A stretch of 64,000 nucleotides of DNA from Lachnospiraceae bacterium. Lineage in GTDB: Bacteria; Bacillota; Clostridia; Lachnospirales; Lachnospiraceae. A program made the translations under genes and the position numbers. The DNA lies in contig JAGBOC010000012.1 in assembly GCA_017634065.1 (NCBI GenBank), positions 62,001 to 126,000 of the forward strand. The letters run 5' to 3'. Numbering within the stretch: the stretch's first letter is position 1; every line of letters starts with the position of its first letter. Below are positions 37,499-45,422 of this stretch, piece by piece. Under the pieces are notes generated by a model. It did not search any database. It worked only from the letters and a program-made list of their open reading frames with translations, and had not been told where the DNA came from.

Positions 37499-38773
37499 AT
37501 GGAAACTGAATATTATAAAAGAATAATTGACGATGAAATTGATTTTAGGCTAAAAACTTTTGGTGCAGTTCTTATAACTGGGCCAAAATGGAGTGGAAAA
37601 ACTACTACCGCTGAGCAGAGGGCTAAAAGTATAATCAGATTTCAAGATCCAGATAAGATAAAAGGATACATTGAAACTGCAAAAGTAAAGCCATCACTTC
37701 TTTTAAATGGAGCATATCCAAGACTAATTGATGAGTGGCAAATTATACCTTCGGTTTGGGATGCGGTTAGATTAAGCGTAGATACTGAAAAGAATAAAGG
37801 AATGTATATCTTAACAGGATCTAATTCTACTGATGGTAAAGACAATATGCATACTGGGATTGGCAGGATAAGCAGAATTAAAATGTATCCAATGAGTTTG
37901 TATGAATCAAAGGACTCTAATGGCAAAGTGTCGCTTTCTGAGATTTTTAATGATGAAAAATATAATTTTGATGGTGTTCATTCAGAATTAAGTGTTGAGG
38001 AACTAATATTTATTACTTGTCGTGGTGGACTACCTGAAGCAGTAATTGCAAGAGATGATGATTCAAAATTATATATTTCCAAGGATTACATTAATAGCAT
38101 ATGTATTTCTGACATTAATACTGTCGATGGAGTAGATAGGAATGTATTACTGGTTAGAAATTTACTAAGGTCATATGCAAGAAATGTTTCAACAATTGTA
38201 AAAAAAACAAAGTTAAAAGCAGATTTAGAAAATGAGTTTCCAACATTGTCAATGCCTACATTAGATTCTTATCTAGGCGCATTAGCAAAATTATATGTGA
38301 TAGATAATGTTGAAGCTTGGAACACAAATATAAGGTCTAAAACTTCAGTTTCGTCATTACCAAAAAGAATTTTTACTGATCCATCATTTGCTGTTGCTAG
38401 CCTCGGACTTAAGCCACAAGACTTTTTGCTTGATTTGAATACATTTGGTTTTTTATTTGAAAACTTATGTATAAGAGATTTAAAGATTTATTCAAATCAT
38501 ATGAATGGAGAAGTAGGTTATTATAGAGATAGAACTGGACTTGAAGCGGATATAGTTTTAACTATTGATAATAATAACTATGCTTTAATAGAATGTAAAT
38601 TAGGAAGTGATGGTATTGAAGAAGGTGCAAAACATCTTTTGAAGATTGAAACATTAATTAAAGAAAAAAAGATAAAAGTACCAACATTTAAGATGATTCT
38701 AACTGGTGGGAATATAGCATATACACGTAAAGATGGTGTTCATGTTGTTCCAATATCTTGCCTTGGACCATAA
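37499..38773 (+). CDS. ATP-binding protein, AAA_14/DUF4143 family (ATPase 1)
   Basis: About 424 residues from the ATG at 37499. Walker A GPKWSGKTT (residues 28-36), Walker B PRLIDEWQ near 76, YILTGSNS sensor near 103 and the helical DUF4143 middle precede a C-terminal EADIVLTID...ALIECKLG near 347-367, a PD-(D/E)xK-like pattern. These proteins are common and numerous in anaerobes; biochemical role is unknown. Translation probably starts leaderless. It is tail-to-tail with a PIN gene remnant only 21 bases away. A related gene, ATPase 2, follows at 39175. Confidence 0.85.
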   Translation: METEYYKRIIDDEIDFRLKTFGAVLITGPKWSGKTTTAEQRAKSIIRFQDPDKIKGYIETAKVKPSLLLNGAYPRLIDEWQIIPSVWDAVRLSVDTEKNKGMYILTGSNSTDGKDNMHTGIGRISRIKMYPMSLYESKDSNGKVSLSEIFNDEKYNFDGVHSELSVEELIFITCRGGLPEAVIARDDDSKLYISKDYINSICISDINTVDGVDRNVLLVRNLLRSYARNVSTIVKKTKLKADLENEFPTLSMPTLDSYLGALAKLYVIDNVEAWNTNIRSKTSVSSLPKRIFTDPSFAVASLGLKPQDFLLDLNTFGFLFENLCIRDLKIYSNHMNGEVGYYRDRTGLEADIVLTIDNNNYALIECKLGSDGIEEGAKHLLKIETLIKEKKIKVPTFKMILTGGNIAYTRKDGVHVVPISCLGP

Positions 38774-38794
38774 TAGTTTTGATTTTTTAGTTAT

Positions 38795-39079
38795 TTAAAC
38801 GATTCTAATATTTGCAGAATCATAATTTATTAATTTTATATCCTTAGTACAAAATGTTAGTTTTTCACATATGCTTTGAGAAATTAATAGCTTATCAAAT
38901 GGGGCTTTGTGTATAAATTTGCTATTTTTTAGTTTTAAGTTTCTGATATTTAATAAATGTGATGCCTTGATTGGGAGAAAATCAAATTCTAGTTCTTCAC
39001 AAAGCTTTGCAATTTTTTTCATCCATAGGTATTCCTTCATAGTCGTGTTTGACATACTTTATGGCAACTTCTAATATGT
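38795..39079 (-). pseudogene. PIN-domain toxin gene, copy B (5' truncated and frameshifted)
   Basis: The minus strand reads ILEVAIKYVKHDYEGIPMDEK from about 39078, then loses frame in a run of seven A's near 39016, then continues AKLCEELEFDFLPIKASHLLNIR to LINYDSANIRIV at 38795. This covers the latter two thirds of a VapC-like protein. The N-terminal third, with the first catalytic aspartate, is missing, and the break lies where the ATPase 2 promoter region begins. Copy B differs more from A and C in its middle part, so it is a separate relative, not a fresh duplicate. Confidence 0.8.
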
Positions 39080-39142
39080 AATATACCCGATTAATATTTT
39101 AAAATATACCCGTTTTATATTGCTAAATATGACCGATTATTG
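39080..39142 (+). repeat. Three 23-bp-spaced AATATACCCG repeats upstream of ATPase 2
   Basis: AATATACCCGATTA at 39080, AATATACCCGTTTTA at 39103 and AATATGACCGATTA at 39126, each 23 bases from the last; the third touches the -35 box of the ATPase 2 promoter. Regular spacing close to two helical turns suggests a row of protein-binding sites. No such repeats precede ATPase 1. Confidence 0.8.
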
Positions 39143-39168
39143 ATTTTTTTTATTAGATATGTTATAGT
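39140..39168 (+). promoter_or_regulatory. Sigma-70-type promoter of ATPase 2
   Basis: TTGATT at 39140-39145 and TATAGT at 39163-39168 with a 17-base spacer. The ATG at 39175 is 7 bases after the -10 box, which places the transcription start on the ATG itself. As for ATPase 1 there is no Shine-Dalgarno, so a leaderless message is expected. Confidence 0.8.
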
Positions 39169-39174
39169 ATAACC

Positions 39175-40446
39175 ATGGGAATAATATATAAAGAACGTAT
39201 TATAGATAAAAAAATTATAGATTATTTAAACTTATTTGGGGCAATACTTATCAGTGGACCAAAGTGGTGTGGCAAAACAAGTACAGGAGAGCACCATGCA
39301 AATACTTCTTTCTTTTTGTCAGATCCAAAGGGAAACTTTTCAAATAAGAATTTGGCAAGTGTTGAACCATCACTTGTTTTACAAGGTGAAAAACCAAGGT
39401 TGATTGATGAATGGCAAGATGTGCCAGCAATTTGGGATGCGGTTAGATTTGAAGTAGACAGATTAAGTCAAAATGGTCAATTTATATTGACCGGTTCTTC
39501 TACACCAAAAAGGAAGGGAATAAAGCATAGTGGTGCAGGCAGAATAGCAAAAATTAAGATGAGAACTTTATCGCTGTATGAACAGGGTTTTTCTAGTGGT
39601 GAAGTTTCATTAAAAGTATTGTGTGAAAACGGTGTCAAAAATTTAGTATCAAAAGAACTTAGCATTACTGATTTAATTAATTATATTATTATAGGTGGAT
39701 GGCCAGCAAACTTAAATAATAAAGATAATATTAACACTAAAATAGCAGAACAATACATTAATTCTGTGTTAGATGAAGAAAGCTTCAAATTTGATGGTAA
39801 AAGAAGAAGTACTACAAAGTTTAAACTATTACTAAAATCTATAGCACGAAATGATAATACAATGGTTAGCATCAAAACATTAAATAAAGATATTAGTAAT
39901 GTTGAAAACGGCAATGTTAGTGAAGAAACAATATCAGAATATATTGATATCTTAGAAAGATTGTATTTAATAGAAAACATTGAACCATTTTCACAAAAAG
40001 TAAGGTCAAGGACAAGAGTTCGCATAAGTCCTAAAATTAGATTTGTCGACCCATCTATTACTTGTGCATTGTTAAATGTAACAAAGGATAAATTGTTAGG
40101 AGATTTAGAAACATTAGGAATTTTATTTGAAAGTTTATGCTATAGAGATTTACTTACTTATGCTGACAGTAATGATTATAAAATATATCATTACCATGAT
40201 TATGAAAACAATGAAATTGATGCTATTTGTGAATTGAATGATTCGAAATATGTTGCAATTGAGATAAAACTTGGAGCCAACCAAATAGAAAATGCTGCGA
40301 AATCACTTATTAAATTTAAAAATAAAGTTGAGTCTGATGGCAAAGAACCGCCAAAAAGATTGATAGTTTTGTGCGGATTATCAAATGCAAGTTATAAGAG
40401 ACCTGATGGAGTTGAAGTTGTAGCTATTAATCATTTGAAAGATTGA
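39175..40446 (+). CDS. ATP-binding protein, AAA_14/DUF4143 family (ATPase 2)
   Basis: 423 residues. Walker A GPKWCGKTS (28-36), Walker B PRLIDEWQDVP near 78, FILTGSSTP near 104, and C-terminal NEIDAICELND...VAIEIKLGANQ near 345-365 with the E-x-D and E-x-K residues of a nuclease-like fold. It shares length, motif spacing and many segments with ATPase 1 (GPKW, WDAVRF/L, SLYE, PSL.L.G), so the two are paralogues, though well diverged. It is tail-to-tail with the intact PIN toxin gene, 16 bases apart. Role unknown; partner or regulator of the toxin module is one possibility. Confidence 0.85.
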   Translation: MGIIYKERIIDKKIIDYLNLFGAILISGPKWCGKTSTGEHHANTSFFLSDPKGNFSNKNLASVEPSLVLQGEKPRLIDEWQDVPAIWDAVRFEVDRLSQNGQFILTGSSTPKRKGIKHSGAGRIAKIKMRTLSLYEQGFSSGEVSLKVLCENGVKNLVSKELSITDLINYIIIGGWPANLNNKDNINTKIAEQYINSVLDEESFKFDGKRRSTTKFKLLLKSIARNDNTMVSIKTLNKDISNVENGNVSEETISEYIDILERLYLIENIEPFSQKVRSRTRVRISPKIRFVDPSITCALLNVTKDKLLGDLETLGILFESLCYRDLLTYADSNDYKIYHYHDYENNEIDAICELNDSKYVAIEIKLGANQIENAAKSLIKFKNKVESDGKEPPKRLIVLCGLSNASYKRPDGVEVVAINHLKD

Positions 40447-40462
40447 GATTAAAGCGAGAGAA

Positions 40463-40867
40463 TTATACTATTATGATATTCTTAACATCATAGTTTAGTA
40501 GTTTTGTATCTTTCGTATAAAAAGTTAATTCTTCACATATGCTTTGTGAAATTAATAGTTTATCAAATGGGTCTTTATGTATAAATTTGCTATTTTTTAG
40601 TTTTAAGTTTCTGATATTAAATATATGTGATGCCTTGATTGGAAGAATATCAAATTCAAGTTCTTCGCAAAGTTTTGCAAATTGTTTTTCGTTCATTGGA
40701 ATTTTGCCTGGGTTCTTTATACTTTTTATTGCGACTTCCCATATAGAAGCAACACTTACAAATACTCGGTTGTCTAGATTTTCTAACTGGCTTATAAAAT
40801 TATCATCAAGTTTCTTCTTGTCACTCATTGCAAATATAGCTATATTTGTATCAATTAAAATATTCAT
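40463..40867 (-). CDS. PIN-domain (VapC-like) toxin, intact copy C
   Basis: 134 residues from the ATG at 40867 (MNILIDTNIAIFAMS); ATGs at 40873, 40876 and 40888 are also in frame. The PIN acidic residues are visible: D6 in LIDTN, the glutamate in SIWEVAIK near 46, the aspartates in KDPFDKLLIS near 97 and in TKDTKLLNYD near 118. Such toxins cleave RNA. The start overlaps the antitoxin end by 17 bases, as in type II modules where both are coupled. Copies A and B elsewhere in the island are dead. Confidence 0.85.
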   Translation of the reverse strand: MNILIDTNIAIFAMSDKKKLDDNFISQLENLDNRVFVSVASIWEVAIKSIKNPGKIPMNEKQFAKLCEELEFDILPIKASHIFNIRNLKLKNSKFIHKDPFDKLLISQSICEELTFYTKDTKLLNYDVKNIIIV

Positions 40868-41198
40868 TTTCATCATCACTACTTTCAAACATTTCTATTA
40901 TTTCATCGTCCATTTTTTGCCACTCTTCATCAGACACATCATTAAACTTTCCTTCTGCGATAAAAAGTTTTCTTTTTCTTTTATAACCATTTATTGTAAA
41001 TGGCAAAGCTTTTAAGTTTATTACTTTTTCTATAAAAGCATTGACTGCAGATGAGACTGTCATGCCCATTTTAGCACATATTTCTTCAAACTCTTTCTTT
41101 GCAGTATCATCAACCCTAACAGTTATGCTTGAATTAAGGTTTTTTTTATCTTTATTTTTTTCTAGAGTTTTATATAAACCATTATAACTTATACTCAT
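40851..41198 (-). CDS. RelB/DinJ-like antitoxin, intact copy
   Basis: 115 residues. NSSITVRVDDTAKKEFEEI (about 22-40) and MGMTVSSAVNAFIEKVI (about 44-60) form the ribbon-helix-helix DNA-binding part; the acidic C-terminal half (DVSDEEWQKMDDEIIEMF) should bind the toxin. Start is ATG with GGAGGC upstream. RelB-like antitoxins usually repress their own promoter, and an inverted repeat lies over the start of transcription here. The pairing of RelB-type antitoxin with a PIN toxin, rather than a RelE toxin, is known but less usual. Confidence 0.88.
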   Translation of the reverse strand: MSISYNGLYKTLEKNKDKKNLNSSITVRVDDTAKKEFEEICAKMGMTVSSAVNAFIEKVINLKALPFTINGYKRKRKLFIAEGKFNDVSDEEWQKMDDEIIEMFESSDDENEYFN

Positions 41199-41216
41199 AT
41201 TTTGCCTCCTATAATG

Positions 41217-41243
41217 TGTAAAACGTGTATTACTTGTCTTACA
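41217..41243 (-). promoter_or_regulatory. Operator-like inverted repeat of the toxin-antitoxin operon
   Basis: Imperfect inverted repeat with arms TGTAAAACGTGTA and TACTTGTCTTACA, centred near 41230. It lies just where transcription should start and before the Shine-Dalgarno, so antitoxin bound here would block transcription. A related but altered sequence remains at copy A. Confidence 0.65.
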
Positions 41244-41245
41244 AT

Positions 41246-41274
41246 ATTTTACATTTTATTTAATAATTTGTCAA
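41246..41274 (-). promoter_or_regulatory. Promoter of the toxin-antitoxin operon
   Basis: On the minus strand: TTGACA (41274-41269), 17 bases, TAAAAT (41251-41246). Expected start near 41239, inside the inverted repeat. Confidence 0.75.
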
Positions 41275-41605
41275 TATCAATATTTGAAAAATAAATAGTT
41301 TTTAATTTTAACATGTTAGTTATAGACACTGAATTAATAAATGTAAGTTAGAATAATTATTAAATTATTAATAATAGTTATAATTATAAAGTAAAATTAT
41401 AAGCTGGAAATGAATTAAATTAAATGAAATAGACTATTTTTCTTGCTAAATAATTGCAAGTATACTACAATTAAGATTAGCAGATTAAGTAGAAAGATTG
41501 ATTTATTGCAAGAGTTTTCCAAATAGGGAACCATTAACTATTTATGATGTTGCTGAATAGCACCATAAATAATATATAACAAATTAATACATGGGAGTTA
41601 ATGTC
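41275..41605. other. Intergenic region before the second glycan block
   Basis: No gene is seen. An imperfect hairpin with arms TATTTATG (41539-41546) and CATAAATA (41564-41571) lies shortly before the next gene, and a smaller TTCC/GGAA hairpin lies near 41517-41529. GGGAG at 41593-41597 is the Shine-Dalgarno for the ATG at 41606. Confidence 0.5.
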
Positions 41606-42784
41606 ATGTTTAAAATGATTAAAACAAATAAATATGATAAATTAGTAAATGATTTAATTTATTATTTATATTTCATATTTCAATTTGCATTTGTAATATC
41701 AGGCACAGCTATAGTAAGATTAAGTCAATCAACATACAGGTTTTCAACTTTATTTATGATTGTACCATTTGCTTTGTTGGCCATATGTGATTTTTACTTT
41801 TTACTTCGTGGAATGTTTACTAAAACAGAAATTATAATTTATGCGATAGTAGGAATTGTTTTTCTCTTATCGTTTTATAATTACAGAAATGTGATGGTTT
41901 TAGCAAACCTAATAGTTATATCAGTTTTTAAAAATACTGATGGTAAAAGAGCAATAAAATGCTATCTTTTAGCTACTATTACAGCATTTATAGTGTCTTT
42001 GATTTTAGGTTTAATATTCCCTAATATTGGAAATGTTATTCAGATTCGAGGTGGAGTAGAAAAAGAAAGGCTTGGACTTGGATTTTTTTATGCTTCACTT
42101 GGCCAATTTTATTATTTATCAATTGTATTAGCATACATACTCTATAGAGAAAAGATAAAAATATACGAAAGCATAGTTTTTATTGTTTTAGATTTTGCGT
42201 TGTTTAGATTTACAGATACAAGAGCACCGTTTTTTTATGTCATTTTAGCACTTGTGATATTTTTACTTGTTGATAGATTTAAAAATACTATCTTATATAA
42301 TGTTTTTGGATTTATAACTATAGTATCTCCGCTTGTTGCTTGCATTGGGATGACACTTATGTCATGGTTTTATAATCCTGATAATTCTGTACTTGCAAAT
42401 ATTAATAGAATAGTAAATGGCAGATTACATTTAACGCACAATTCATTAATGGAGTTTGGAATTAAACTATTTGGACAGACACAACCTAAAGCACTTGGAG
42501 ATCCAAAGTATTACCTTGATTCTAGCCTTATGGTACTATTAATACTATTTGGACTAGCAGTAACAGTAATTTGTGTTTGCTTTATGTCATATTTTGCTTA
42601 CATCTCTTATAAGACAAAAAGACTTGCAATTTTGTTATCTATTCTTATTATATCACTTCGTGGTACTTTTGATTTAGGCTTTATGGCTATGCAGTTTAGT
42701 CCTGTGGTAATTTTCTTTATGCCAGTATTTTTCGAGTATCATAAAAGTTGTAAGAATCAACTTATATTTGATTCAAATCATTAA
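41606..42784 (+). CDS. Wzy-like O-antigen/exopolysaccharide polymerase (paralogue 1)
   Basis: About 392 residues with ten or more predicted membrane helices. Key text: SFYNYRNVMVLANLIV, FRFTDTRAPFFYV near residue 200, NINRIVNGRLHLTHNS near 270 and RGTFDLGFMAMQFSPVVIFF near the end. The same pieces occur in the gene at 44262, so the two are paralogues. Wzy proteins polymerise repeat units on the outer face of the membrane. I prefer the ATG at 41606 over 41591 because of the GGGAG Shine-Dalgarno. The two polymerase genes flank an inverted flippase gene. Confidence 0.78.
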   Translation: MFKMIKTNKYDKLVNDLIYYLYFIFQFAFVISGTAIVRLSQSTYRFSTLFMIVPFALLAICDFYFLLRGMFTKTEIIIYAIVGIVFLLSFYNYRNVMVLANLIVISVFKNTDGKRAIKCYLLATITAFIVSLILGLIFPNIGNVIQIRGGVEKERLGLGFFYASLGQFYYLSIVLAYILYREKIKIYESIVFIVLDFALFRFTDTRAPFFYVILALVIFLLVDRFKNTILYNVFGFITIVSPLVACIGMTLMSWFYNPDNSVLANINRIVNGRLHLTHNSLMEFGIKLFGQTQPKALGDPKYYLDSSLMVLLILFGLAVTVICVCFMSYFAYISYKTKRLAILLSILIISLRGTFDLGFMAMQFSPVVIFFMPVFFEYHKSCKNQLIFDSNH

Positions 42785-44207
42785 TAAAACTAAATATATT
42801 ATCTTTTAATATATAAAGTACAAAGATATAACTTATTATTCCAATAGTTACATCAACAGATAGTAATAGCACTTTGTTTACAATGATAGTGCATAGTATA
42901 TTAGCATTCAAATAATATATAATTATAGACATTAGTATTCCAGCGATAATTTTTTTTATTGAAATAGCAAAAATCCCTTTGAACTTAACAATTGAGTTTG
43001 AGTCCTTGTAAAAGAAACATAGCAGTAGTAATTCAGTTGATAATGATGCTATGACAGCTCCTATACTTTTATAATTAGTTATTAATATGAAGTTTAAAAT
43101 AATATTTACAGTAGCACTAATTACTATATATTTATTTATACTTTTACCTTTACCAGCTGGGACTAGATATTCATATTCATAGATGTAAGAAATTGCAGTG
43201 ATTAGTATAAGTGGAGACATAAACCTCAAAATGTTTTCGGTTGCGCGAAACTTTGAACCAAAAAATACTGGGACAAATTCATGGGAAACTGATAGTATCC
43301 CAAAAATCATTCCAATACAAATGAATGTAGAAAACTCAATTGAAAGTTCTATAGACTTCTTAATTCTTTTATAATCTTGTAATTGATAGTAGTGTGTTGC
43401 TTTTGGCTGAATTACATGCGAAATTACTATGGCAGAGAGGGTTTTACTGAAAATTACTATTTGTGATGCCATCTCATAATACCCACTTTCATTTTTATCT
43501 TCGATTAAAAAACCGAGCATGGATTTATCAATAACAAGAAATAAAGAAGCAGAAATAGTTGGTACAAAATATAGTAATGATTTAGAAAAATGTTTAAAGA
43601 AATTAATACTTGAGAGTTTTGTTATACTAATATATTTCGGCAGTGAGAGCCACATAAGTGAGAATGGCAATAAATACAAAAGAGCATGAATAGTTATATA
43701 GATCCAAAGGTCATTTACGCTTCTTATAAGAGTGAATGTAGACACAATTCCAATAATTCTAATTATGATATTTATTATAAATATTTCTTCAAAGTGTTCA
43801 ATTCCAGCATAAAACCAAGTTATATCAAATGCTGCTGACACTATAAAGAGTATCCAAAGATTGAAATATATGTTATAGTTTTTTTGGAAATTAATAAAGA
43901 TTATATATATTGACAGCCATATTATTGTTGAAATTAGTTTCATTAGCACAATTTCAGTAAAGGTTTTAGATAGTTCAGATTTATTATTTCTGCAAAGTGC
44001 TACTTCTCTAACTCCATAAGTGTAAGTGCCGAGTTCGGCAAACATATATATGAAATTAGCTATTGAAAAAGTGAAACTATATATTCCAACCATTTCACTG
44101 CCAAGGACATTTGAAATATAAGGAATAGTTACTATTGTCGATAAAAGAATTGTGAATTGGTAAATATAATAATATATGAAATTTTTTTTTGTTGAGTTTT
44201 TGCTCAT
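42762..44207 (-). CDS. wzx: Wzx-type oligosaccharide flippase
   Basis: 481 residues, about twelve to fourteen membrane helices. The start NFIYYYIYQFTILLSTIVTIPYIS and the segments YTYGVREVALCRN and ISYIYEYEYLVPAGKGKSIN are typical of RfbX/Wzx (MATE-like) flippases. It would move the undecaprenyl-linked repeat unit to the outer face, for Wzy to polymerise. It lies opposite to all its neighbours and its 3' end overlaps paralogue 1 by 23 bases, tail to tail. Confidence 0.92.
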   Translation of the reverse strand: MSKNSTKKNFIYYYIYQFTILLSTIVTIPYISNVLGSEMVGIYSFTFSIANFIYMFAELGTYTYGVREVALCRNNKSELSKTFTEIVLMKLISTIIWLSIYIIFINFQKNYNIYFNLWILFIVSAAFDITWFYAGIEHFEEIFIINIIIRIIGIVSTFTLIRSVNDLWIYITIHALLYLLPFSLMWLSLPKYISITKLSSINFFKHFSKSLLYFVPTISASLFLVIDKSMLGFLIEDKNESGYYEMASQIVIFSKTLSAIVISHVIQPKATHYYQLQDYKRIKKSIELSIEFSTFICIGMIFGILSVSHEFVPVFFGSKFRATENILRFMSPLILITAISYIYEYEYLVPAGKGKSINKYIVISATVNIILNFILITNYKSIGAVIASLSTELLLLCFFYKDSNSIVKFKGIFAISIKKIIAGILMSIIIYYLNANILCTIIVNKVLLLSVDVTIGIISYIFVLYILKDNIFSFINDLNQI

Positions 44208-44261
44208 ATTTGATATAATAGCATAAATATAAATATTTTTGAAGAGTAAAGAGAGTATAGT
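44208..44261. promoter_or_regulatory. Divergent promoter region between wzx and the second wzy-like gene
   Basis: 54 bases between divergent starts. TATAAT at 44214-44219 on the plus strand could serve the polymerase gene, with a poor -35 (TTGAGT, 16-base spacer, inside wzx). The minus-strand promoter is not clear. Confidence 0.4.
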
Positions 44262-45422
44262 ATGCCAGTATTTATTAAAAATAATAAGTATGATAATTTA
44301 ATTAATAATGTTGTTTATGCTTCATTTTTTGTTCACCAACTTTTTTTTCTATTTTCTGTGTCAGCCTTTGCCAGAAGTGCACAAAGTATTAGAAATGTTG
44401 TTAATAGTATAATTATATTGTCTTTTGCAGTGATGAGTTTGACAATAATATACTATTTCTTTAGGGGAAAGTTCTCTCCTAAAGAGATAGTTGTATATGC
44501 AATTATTGCTGTTCCACTTCTTATATCTTTATATAATTATAGAGTGGTTATGGTTATATCAAATTTGTTTTATGCAGCAATATTTAAAAATGTTAATTGT
44601 AAGAAATCACTTAAAATTGTTCTTTATGCAACAGTTATTGGATTTTGTATAAATATTCTTTTTTATATTTTTACACCATATAAAGGAATAGTAGGTCAAT
44701 CATATCCAGATGGTTCGTTGAGAATGAGAAATGGTCTAGGGTTTTCATATGCATATATTACTTCATATTATTATTTGACTATTGTACTTATGGTTATTCT
44801 TGCATACGATAAGTTTAATTTGATGACTTATATTATACTGACAGTGTTAAATATTGTTGTTTTCAAATTTACTGATACAAAAGCTGCTTTTACATATACT
44901 ATGCTTGCAATCATTATGCATTTAATGTTTATTAGATTTAAAAATCAGTTTATTTATAATATTTTTAAAATTGGAGTCATAGTTATCTATCCGATTGCAA
45001 CATTACTTGCTATTTTTCTACCAGTTTTTTATGTGCGAGGCAATAGAATATGGGACATTCTAAATAGAATTGTTAATGGAAGGCTATCACTGACACAGAG
45101 GTCATTTATTGATTGTGGATGGACTTGGTTTGGCCAAAGTGCGGCACTATGGAAGGAAGGTGTTCGCTGGGCTGACTCGGCAATTGTTCTGATGCTTATA
45201 CAAAATGGTCTCATAGTGCTAATTATGTCAGTTATATTTATGACATTTTTCTCATATATGGCAGTGAAAATTAATCATAAGCCTTTAATGATAGTTATGT
45301 TCGTTATGGCAATAAGAGCGATATTTGATCTTGGATTTATGACAATGCAACTAGGACCAGTTATAATTATGTTTTATGATGTATATTATAAATATAAAAA
45401 TAGAATTATATGCGATTATTAG
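44262..45422 (+). CDS. Wzy-like polymerase (paralogue 2)
   Basis: 386 residues, polytopic. It matches the gene at 41606 in SLYNYRVVMVISNL, FKFTDTKAAFTYT, LNRIVNGRLSLTQRSF and AIRAIFDLGFMTMQLGPVIIM, all in the same order. Large outer loops and no other domain agree with O-antigen polymerase. Two diverged polymerases may join repeat units by different linkages, or one may be a replaced version. It overlaps the next gene by 13 bases. Confidence 0.78.
   Translation: MPVFIKNNKYDNLINNVVYASFFVHQLFFLFSVSAFARSAQSIRNVVNSIIILSFAVMSLTIIYYFFRGKFSPKEIVVYAIIAVPLLISLYNYRVVMVISNLFYAAIFKNVNCKKSLKIVLYATVIGFCINILFYIFTPYKGIVGQSYPDGSLRMRNGLGFSYAYITSYYYLTIVLMVILAYDKFNLMTYIILTVLNIVVFKFTDTKAAFTYTMLAIIMHLMFIRFKNQFIYNIFKIGVIVIYPIATLLAIFLPVFYVRGNRIWDILNRIVNGRLSLTQRSFIDCGWTWFGQSAALWKEGVRWADSAIVLMLIQNGLIVLIMSVIFMTFFSYMAVKINHKPLMIVMFVMAIRAIFDLGFMTMQLGPVIIMFYDVYYKYKNRIICDY

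Noticed and set aside
40539..41015. 158-codon plus-strand open frame over the toxin-antitoxin genes
   Set aside because: Mirror of the intact PIN and RelB-like genes; no Shine-Dalgarno and low-complexity Phe/Ser text.
31155..41605. Prophage or transposon as source of the island
   Set aside because: No integrase, transposase, structural phage gene, target-site duplication or terminal inverted repeat was seen.
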